Shown piece after piece: positions 11,942-16,666 of a DNA stretch of 16,666 nt; the stretch's first letter is position 1, and every line of letters begins with the position of its first letter. The DNA is from Planctomycetaceae bacterium (GTDB lineage: Bacteria; Planctomycetota; Planctomycetia; Pirellulales; Pirellulaceae), in assembly GCA_003455945.1 (NCBI GenBank), contig DMPQ01000486.1:1-16666 (forward strand), written 5' to 3'. A program made the position numbers and the translations under genes. The notes beneath the pieces are model-generated. The model made no database searches. It was not told the origin of the DNA and saw only the letters and a list, made by a program, of their open reading frames with translations.

Positions 11942-14101
11942 CTACCCTCCGTCCGCCGGATCGAGTTCGACCACGAGTGTCCCCTGCTCGATCCGCAGCA
12001 GTCGCCCTTGCGAGTCGAAGAAAAAGCGGTTCTCGATCGGAGACACATCGCACCATCGTCCGCGGACGGTCGAATCCCCCCAGACCAGCTCGCTCGGCGG
12101 TCCGACTCGAAAGGTCAGTCGCAGGATCGTCATCGTCGAAGCGTGATACGTGTCGACGGCGAACGCCCCCTCCTTGTCCATTACCCAACCGTATCCCATC
12201 AGCGCGAAGCTCGAGATCAGGTTGTTGTCGAAGCATCGCGTTGCCGGTCCGGCTTCAAGTTCGAGACGTCGATCTCGCAAGTTCGCGCGATTCCTTGCGA
12301 CGACGGTCCCATCGCGGAACTCGCACTCCAGCGTCGAGCGCAGCAGTCCCTCGATCGTTCGATCGAAGCGGTCGACCGCCCCGTCGCGACGCGCGACGAG
12401 TTTCGCCCGGGACCGATGTGCGGTGAGCCCTGCACCGAGATCGATGTCGGCTTCGAGCACGATCGAGTCGTCGTCACCGTGGACGAACCGAAACGTCTCG
12501 GATCCCAGCACCTCGCCTGCCACTCGATACTCGTAGCGATAGCGTGTTCCGAGTTCGTACGGAAACGCTCGCGTCGCCTCCCACTGAGGTGCGGCGGTCG
12601 GTTCGGCGTGCGGCGCGAACTCGACCACCTCGAGCGACTCGGGAATCACGCCCCCCATCCCTTCGAACAGTTTCAGATGTGTCGCCGAGAGGCGATCGAA
12701 CTCGCCGGTCGTCGGATCGAAGGCGAACCACCCGGCCTCGCCCAGATGCACCTCGACCCAGGCATGCTGGCCGAAGCTCCCTCCGAACGACGGCGTGTAC
12801 ATGAGGCCTCCGACCAACCGCGCAGGAATTCCGAGCGACCGAAGCATCGCGACGGTCAGAGTCGCATGCGGACCGCAATCGCCCTCCAGATTCCGAAGTG
12901 CCGCCAGCGCCGATGGAGTCTCGGCAATCCGATATCGAATCGATCGGAACGTCCAGCGTCCGATCGCCTCGGTCACGGTCCAGCGATCGGACGATTCGCC
13001 GGCCAGCGGATCGACGATCGACCGAGCCATCGCGACGATCTCGTCGGCATCCGATTCGATCAGCGGTTCGGGTTGCAGATATCGCTGCAGCTCCGGATCG
13101 GTCTCCTCGGACGGATACGGCGCGATGCCCTCAGCCGGACGCTCGACGGTCGTGACGCTCAAACGCCCCGAGATCCGTTCCTGTTTCTTCTCCCCATCGA
13201 ACGCCTGCATCGAAGTCGTCAGGATCGATGTCGGGTTCTCGATTCCGGAGCCGATGACGCGGACCTTCAGATCGACGACCAGTCGAGTCACCTGAGACGG
13301 GGCATCGAATCGAACCGGACTCCGGATGAAGTGCCGCGCGAGCAGATCGACCGGAGCGGCCGAGCCGAACTCGTCGACGATCGACTCCTTGGCTCGTTCG
13401 ATGCGAGTCGACTGGGAGGGGATCTCGACGGCGAGCAGTCGTCCCGTTGCCGGATCGATCACCACGTTCAGGTCGTCGAAGGCCCAGCGACGCGAACCGT
13501 CAGGATCCCCCTCGCTCGCCGCGATTCGGGTCCCGCGCAGTTCGACGACCGCGCCGTTTCCTTCGGGAGTGAAGATCGGCAGCACGGTCGAATCGCCGTC
13601 GAGCTTGGCGAGCCGCGCAGCGATCGCATCGAAGTGTCCGAAGTCGTTCGAGCCGAGCAGCACGAAGTCCTCGGGCAACTCCTGGGAGGTCGTCTCGGCA
13701 GCGGTTCCGGTGCCGTCACGGCGCGTGATCGTGACGGTTCGCCCGTCGAATCGCCCGTCGACCTCGCTCCAGGATTCCCCTTGACTGCCGTGCGACAGGT
13801 ACGAGAGGACCTTTCCCTGATCGTCATAGCGCGTCCGTTGATCGATCGTGATCTCGCGCACCTGATCGCCCAGAGCGAGCCGCAGGCGAACACGGCCGAT
13901 CACTTCGCGGATCCCCGACTGCGAATCGACGCCGAGATCGGTGACTTCGGCGTAACCGATCAGCTGATCGGTCATGCGGATCGCGAAGCGGTCGGCGAGG
14001 AGCACTCCCGGCAGTATCGCCAGGACCAGGGTCGACACCAGAGCAGGAACAAGCCCTCGCAGCGATGACGCCCGGCGATTCTTCGGTCGTTCGATACTCA
14101 T
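11942..14101 (-). CDS. Transglutaminase-like domain protein, membrane-anchored or secreted
   Basis: This is a 719-residue protein from ATG 14101, chosen because GGAG lies 9 nt upstream. A GTG at 14152 would add 17 hydrophilic residues and is less likely. Residues 16-36 form a signal peptide or N-terminal anchor (LVPALVSTLVLAILPGVLLA). Residues about 37-365 are a long beta-rich region of unknown family. A transglutaminase-like core follows at about 372-470 with the complete papain-like triad: Cys409 in GDCGPHA, His446 in GQHAWVEVH and Asp462 in FAFDPTTGEFDRL. Residues 500-719 are again beta-rich and unassigned. Members of this superfamily are peptidases, amidases or cross-linking enzymes; intact catalytic residues suggest activity, but the substrate is unknown. 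It is first in the minus-strand series and diverges from the esterase gene. Confidence 0.9.
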   Translation of the reverse strand: MSIERPKNRRASSLRGLVPALVSTLVLAILPGVLLADRFAIRMTDQLIGYAEVTDLGVDSQSGIREVIGRVRLRLALGDQVREITIDQRTRYDDQGKVLSYLSHGSQGESWSEVDGRFDGRTVTITRRDGTGTAAETTSQELPEDFVLLGSNDFGHFDAIAARLAKLDGDSTVLPIFTPEGNGAVVELRGTRIAASEGDPDGSRRWAFDDLNVVIDPATGRLLAVEIPSQSTRIERAKESIVDEFGSAAPVDLLARHFIRSPVRFDAPSQVTRLVVDLKVRVIGSGIENPTSILTTSMQAFDGEKKQERISGRLSVTTVERPAEGIAPYPSEETDPELQRYLQPEPLIESDADEIVAMARSIVDPLAGESSDRWTVTEAIGRWTFRSIRYRIAETPSALAALRNLEGDCGPHATLTVAMLRSLGIPARLVGGLMYTPSFGGSFGQHAWVEVHLGEAGWFAFDPTTGEFDRLSATHLKLFEGMGGVIPESLEVVEFAPHAEPTAAPQWEATRAFPYELGTRYRYEYRVAGEVLGSETFRFVHGDDDSIVLEADIDLGAGLTAHRSRAKLVARRDGAVDRFDRTIEGLLRSTLECEFRDGTVVARNRANLRDRRLELEAGPATRCFDNNLISSFALMGYGWVMDKEGAFAVDTYHASTMTILRLTFRVGPPSELVWGDSTVRGRWCDVSPIENRFFFDSQGRLLRIEQGTLVVELDPADGG

Positions 14102-14386
14102 CTCAGGCGTCTCCGAATCGGACGAAGGGTCGGACGGCGGCTTCGGCGTCACGTCCGATACGACCGCCGACGCCGGCCATCAGTCGGCTCGCCCCCTTTG
14201 TTGTACGGCTTTCGCCGGTTACCGGTCGATCGATCGGGGACGAATCGAATCGAAACGGGACCATGCCGACGGCGAGGGCGTTTCTTCGTCGTCGAAACTC
14301 GCTACGGTGATCGTCGAACGATTGCCGGGCCGATCGTACCGAGACGCGGTACTCGGTCTCTCTTCCTTCTCCGTGACGTGTGACGC
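14102..14386. other. Divergent intergenic region
   Basis: This 285-bp region lies between the transglutaminase-like gene (minus) and the esterase gene (plus), so both promoters should be here. An SD (GGAG, 14114-14111) belongs to the minus gene. CCGGT-T-ACCGG (14215-14225) is a short palindromic site of the kind a dimeric regulator could bind. ACCGAG/CTCGGT (14338-14357), overlapping GTACC/GGTAC, can form a hairpin about 30 bp before the esterase ATG. No convincing -35/-10 pair and no SD for the esterase were found. Confidence 0.4.
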
Positions 14387-15616
14387 ATGAAACGACTTCT
14401 TCACTCCCTATTCGGCCTGCTCGCCCTCGCCTCGACCGCGTCGGGCGTCGAGGGACCGCTGAAGGTCTTCATCCTCGCCGGTCAGTCGAACATGCAGGGG
14501 CATGCCGACGTCTCGACGCTCGACTATCTGGCCGACGATCCGTCGACCGCCGGACTGCTGAACGACATCCGTGCCGAGGACGGGTCGTTCAGGGTGATCG
14601 AGAGAGTCCGGATCACGTCGGTCGGTTGCGCCGGAGACGGCTGGTCGGACGTCATCGAACAGGTCGGTCCGCTGACCGCCGGTTTCGGCGCCTCGACCGA
14701 GAAGATCGGTCCCGAGCTGACCTTCGGCATCACGATGGCGCGCTCGATCGACGGCCCGATCCTGATCATCAAGACGGCGTGGGGAGGCCGGAGTCTGATG
14801 ACCGACTTTCGCCCCCCGAGCGCCGGTCCGCGCGTCTTCAGCCAGTTCATCCGAGATCAGTGGCGCGAACGCGGACTCGATCCGGATGCCGAAGCCGAAC
14901 GCCACGAACGGGAACTGAACGGCGTCTTCTATCGGCACATGATCGAGCACGTGAAGCAGGTGCTCGGAGATCTGCCGCGAGTCGTTCCGGATTACGATCC
15001 GGCACGAGGGTACGAGCTGGCCGGCTTCGTCTGGTTCCAGGGGTTCAACGATCTGGTCGACGGCTGGTCGTATCCCGATGGCGACAAGCCCGACGGTTAT
15101 CGCGAGTACGCCGACCTGCTCGGCCATCTGATCCGCGACGTCCGCCGGGATCTCGACGCCCCGCAACTTCCCGTAGTGATCGGTGTCATGGGAATCGGTG
15201 GCGCCGACGACGAGATCGACGCGTCGCAACGGAACTTCCGCGCGGCTCAGGCTTCGGTCGCCGAACTTCCCGAGTTTCGCGACAACGTCATCGCCGTGCC
15301 GACCGCTCCGTTCTGGTCCGACGAACTCGGCGCGATCGATCGGAAACACGAGCAGGTCGGACAGCAGCGCTGGTATCTGGAATCGAAACACCCGGAGCAT
15401 GCGAACGCCGACGGGAAGATGTCGGCCGAAGAGATCGATGCGTCCGTGCGGAAGTACGAACAGGAACTGATCTCGCCCGCCGAAGCGGCGCTCTGGAAAC
15501 GAGGCGCATCGAACGGCGGCTACCACTACCTGGGCTGCGCCCGCACGCTTGCCGCCGTCGGCAGAGCCTTCGCTCAGGCGAATCTCGAACTGATGAAGAA
15601 GGCCGAAACGCGGTGA
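14387..15616 (+). CDS. Sialate O-acetylesterase-like (SASA family) secreted carbohydrate esterase
   Basis: This is a 409-residue secreted SGNH-type esterase. Residues 1-20 are a Sec signal (LLHSLFGLLALASTASG). The SASA fold is shown by the nucleophile block VFILAGQSNMQGH (27-39, Ser34), the GGRSL oxyanion region (133-137), block III WFQGFND (216-222) and a C-terminal GYHYLG with His380 as the likely catalytic base. The segment LPVVIGVMGIGG (261-272) is typical of a planctomycete subgroup. Known SASA/CE6 members remove acetyl groups from sialic acid or plant-type polysaccharides; which one applies here is not readable. An insertion before the His contains an EF-hand-like loop (HANADGKMSAEE, 338-349). 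No SD precedes the ATG, but the signal peptide fixes the start. The gene is divergent from the minus-strand cluster and followed after 77 bp by the next plus-strand gene. Confidence 0.88.
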   Translation: MKRLLHSLFGLLALASTASGVEGPLKVFILAGQSNMQGHADVSTLDYLADDPSTAGLLNDIRAEDGSFRVIERVRITSVGCAGDGWSDVIEQVGPLTAGFGASTEKIGPELTFGITMARSIDGPILIIKTAWGGRSLMTDFRPPSAGPRVFSQFIRDQWRERGLDPDAEAERHERELNGVFYRHMIEHVKQVLGDLPRVVPDYDPARGYELAGFVWFQGFNDLVDGWSYPDGDKPDGYREYADLLGHLIRDVRRDLDAPQLPVVIGVMGIGGADDEIDASQRNFRAAQASVAELPEFRDNVIAVPTAPFWSDELGAIDRKHEQVGQQRWYLESKHPEHANADGKMSAEEIDASVRKYEQELISPAEAALWKRGASNGGYHYLGCARTLAAVGRAFAQANLELMKKAETR

Positions 15617-15681
15617 CCGCTCGCTAAGGACGATCGGCCGACCTCATGAACACCGACCACGGACGACGCGAGCTCGAGGCG

Positions 15682-15686
15682 AGGAG
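15682..15686 (+). promoter_or_regulatory. Shine-Dalgarno deciding the start of the last gene
   Basis: AGGAG is 7 nt before ATG 15694. The earlier in-frame ATG at 15646 has no site at useful spacing, so 15694 is preferred. Confidence 0.6.
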
Positions 15687-15693
15687 CGTGACG

Positions 15694-16666
15694 ATGCGAA
15701 GGCGGCTTGCGAGCTTCGAGGGTGCGCTCCCGCGAGCCGGAGCGATCCGCGGCCTCGCGCTCGGATTGCTGCTCGGCGCGACGATCGTCGTCGGGACCTC
15801 CTTGCGGCTCGCGTCGCAGATCGCCGGTCCGTCCCGATCGCCGGACGCCGAAGCGGGGGAAGTTCGCTTCGCGGCCGAAGGGCCCGACAGCGATCGGCCC
15901 CCTGACCCCGATCGACTGGTCGGCGCGGTGAAGGTCACCTTCGACCGGCAGCCGATCGGCATGTCGTTCGATCTCCCCTGGCACTTCTGCCAGGTCGCCG
16001 AGAACGGGCTGAAGTTCGCGCATTTCGCCGCCGAAACGTACGATCCGCGCGACTGGGACGGGACCGGAGCCGACGCGTCGTTCGAAGCGGGGATGGACGA
16101 GCAAGCGCGGTTCGCTCGCGTCTGGATCGAGCATCAGTCGCCGGCGCGGGTCGTCGTCCGAGTCCGCTACGCGCTGGTCAACGCCGAACTCCAGGTCGCT
16201 CACGACGATCTCCCCACCGACTCTCCGTACCTGGACGGCAAGGGGGATTGGGGCGAGGAGCGGTTCACGATCTATCCCGACGGCGTTCATGTCCGCCACA
16301 TGAAGATCCACAGCGGTCTGGCCGGATCGAGTCGGCCGTTCGGGTTCGATCGCGAACCGCCGGCGGTCATTCATGAGTTCATGGAGACAGTCGTGATCGG
16401 TCCCGCCGGTCATGTCCCGACCGACGATCTCGAGACCGATCCGGCGCTGACGCTGATCCGGATGTTCGGCAACGAACCGGGTTCGGTCGAACCTGAGGGG
16501 CGCGAGCAAGGGATCGCCTACGAAATGCCCGAAGGTCCGCCGAGCGACTTCGGCGACTTTCGCGACGCGAACATCCTGCTCGTCCGGTCCAAGTCGCGCT
16601 ACCGACCGTTCGTCGTCGCATTGCCTTACGGCGTCGCGGCGACTCCCTACGGCTGGGAAGAAGATC
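15694..16666 (+). CDS. Anchored or secreted protein of unknown function, 3' truncated by window end
   Basis: The reading frame is open from ATG 15694 (AGGAG, 7-nt spacing) to the right edge, giving 324 residues with no stop; an alternative start is ATG 15646. Residues about 17-40 form one hydrophobic segment (AIRGLALGLLLGATIVVG), a signal anchor, followed by a charged linker. The rest is beta-rich with no catalytic motif I can name: VKVTFDRQPIGMSFDLPWHF, GKGDWGEERFTIYPDGVHVR, EFMETVVIGPAG, then PPSDFGDFRDANILLVRSKS and PYGVAATPYGWEED at the edge. It gives the impression of a carbohydrate-locus beta-sandwich protein of PVC bacteria, but I do not recognise a named family. The same strand, 77-bp spacing and absence of a terminator suggest co-transcription with the esterase. 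The composition matches its neighbours. Confidence 0.8.
   Translation, partial: MRRRLASFEGALPRAGAIRGLALGLLLGATIVVGTSLRLASQIAGPSRSPDAEAGEVRFAAEGPDSDRPPDPDRLVGAVKVTFDRQPIGMSFDLPWHFCQVAENGLKFAHFAAETYDPRDWDGTGADASFEAGMDEQARFARVWIEHQSPARVVVRVRYALVNAELQVAHDDLPTDSPYLDGKGDWGEERFTIYPDGVHVRHMKIHSGLAGSSRPFGFDREPPAVIHEFMETVVIGPAGHVPTDDLETDPALTLIRMFGNEPGSVEPEGREQGIAYEMPEGPPSDFGDFRDANILLVRSKSRYRPFVVALPYGVAATPYGWEED

Noticed and set aside
14380..15627. 415-residue plus-strand frame overlapping the esterase gene
   Set aside because: It is the +1 shadow of the esterase, Arg-rich and without motifs, whereas the other frame carries a signal peptide and all SASA blocks.
15574..16509. 311-residue minus-strand frame at the right end
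   Set aside because: It is antisense to the open frame from 15694, which has a strong SD, a hydrophobic anchor and coherent beta-rich sequence.
1..16666. tRNA, rRNA, transposase or phage genes
   Set aside because: None seen on either strand; intergenic gaps are all under 300 bp and contain no cloverleaf-like or terminal-inverted-repeat structure that I could support.

Overview
The window is GC-rich DNA, about two thirds G+C by eye, and very probably comes from a member of the Planctomycetota. The evidence is family content. An adjacent DUF1592-type cytochrome and DUF1552 Tat protein, a PVC-type CxxCH heme-binding domain with its SILxPS-type motif, planctomycete-style leucine-rich-repeat and transglutaminase proteins, and an intergenic repeat that reads PARSVSKG when translated are all typical of that phylum. 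No tRNA, rRNA, CRISPR array, transposase or phage gene was seen.

Layout: Positions 1-14101 are almost entirely minus-strand genes. In transcription order they are a transglutaminase-domain protein (14101-11942), a doubtful 61-residue ORF (11908-11723), a leucine-rich-repeat lipoprotein (11717-10983), a Tat-exported glycoside-hydrolase-like protein with a beta-galactosidase-trimerisation-like domain (10881-8599), a six-heme cytochrome c (8315-5526), a beta-propeller protein of the planctomycete sugar-dehydrogenase-like type (5447-3879), a DUF1552 protein (3591-2143) and a DUF1592/PSCyt1 cytochrome (2143-200). After a 285-bp divergent intergenic region, two plus-strand genes follow: a SASA/sialate O-acetylesterase-like esterase (14387-15616) and an anchored or secreted protein of unknown function cut by the right edge (15694 onward).

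Non-coding structure: The 3' sides of two minus-strand genes, the one ending at 200 and the one ending at 3879, carry the same composite element. It has a core that is identical over 26 bp between the two sites, short tandem units built on a 'cacggggacc' word, and then a hairpin of the gcgaccg/cggtcgc type. The hexamer CGATCG is also strikingly frequent across the window.

How the genes may work together: Every confidently called protein has an export signal or membrane anchor (Sec, Tat or lipobox), so this is an envelope-directed gene set. The DUF1552/DUF1592 pair overlaps by one base (TGATG) and is surely co-expressed. The hexaheme cytochrome and the propeller protein are 78 bp apart and look like two halves of an architecture that planctomycetes often carry as one large polypeptide, so they plausibly form one redox complex. 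With a putative glycosidase and a carbohydrate esterase alongside, the simplest reading is extracytoplasmic binding, deacylation, hydrolysis and oxidation of a complex carbohydrate. That functional link is inference from context. No substrate can be read from the sequence.
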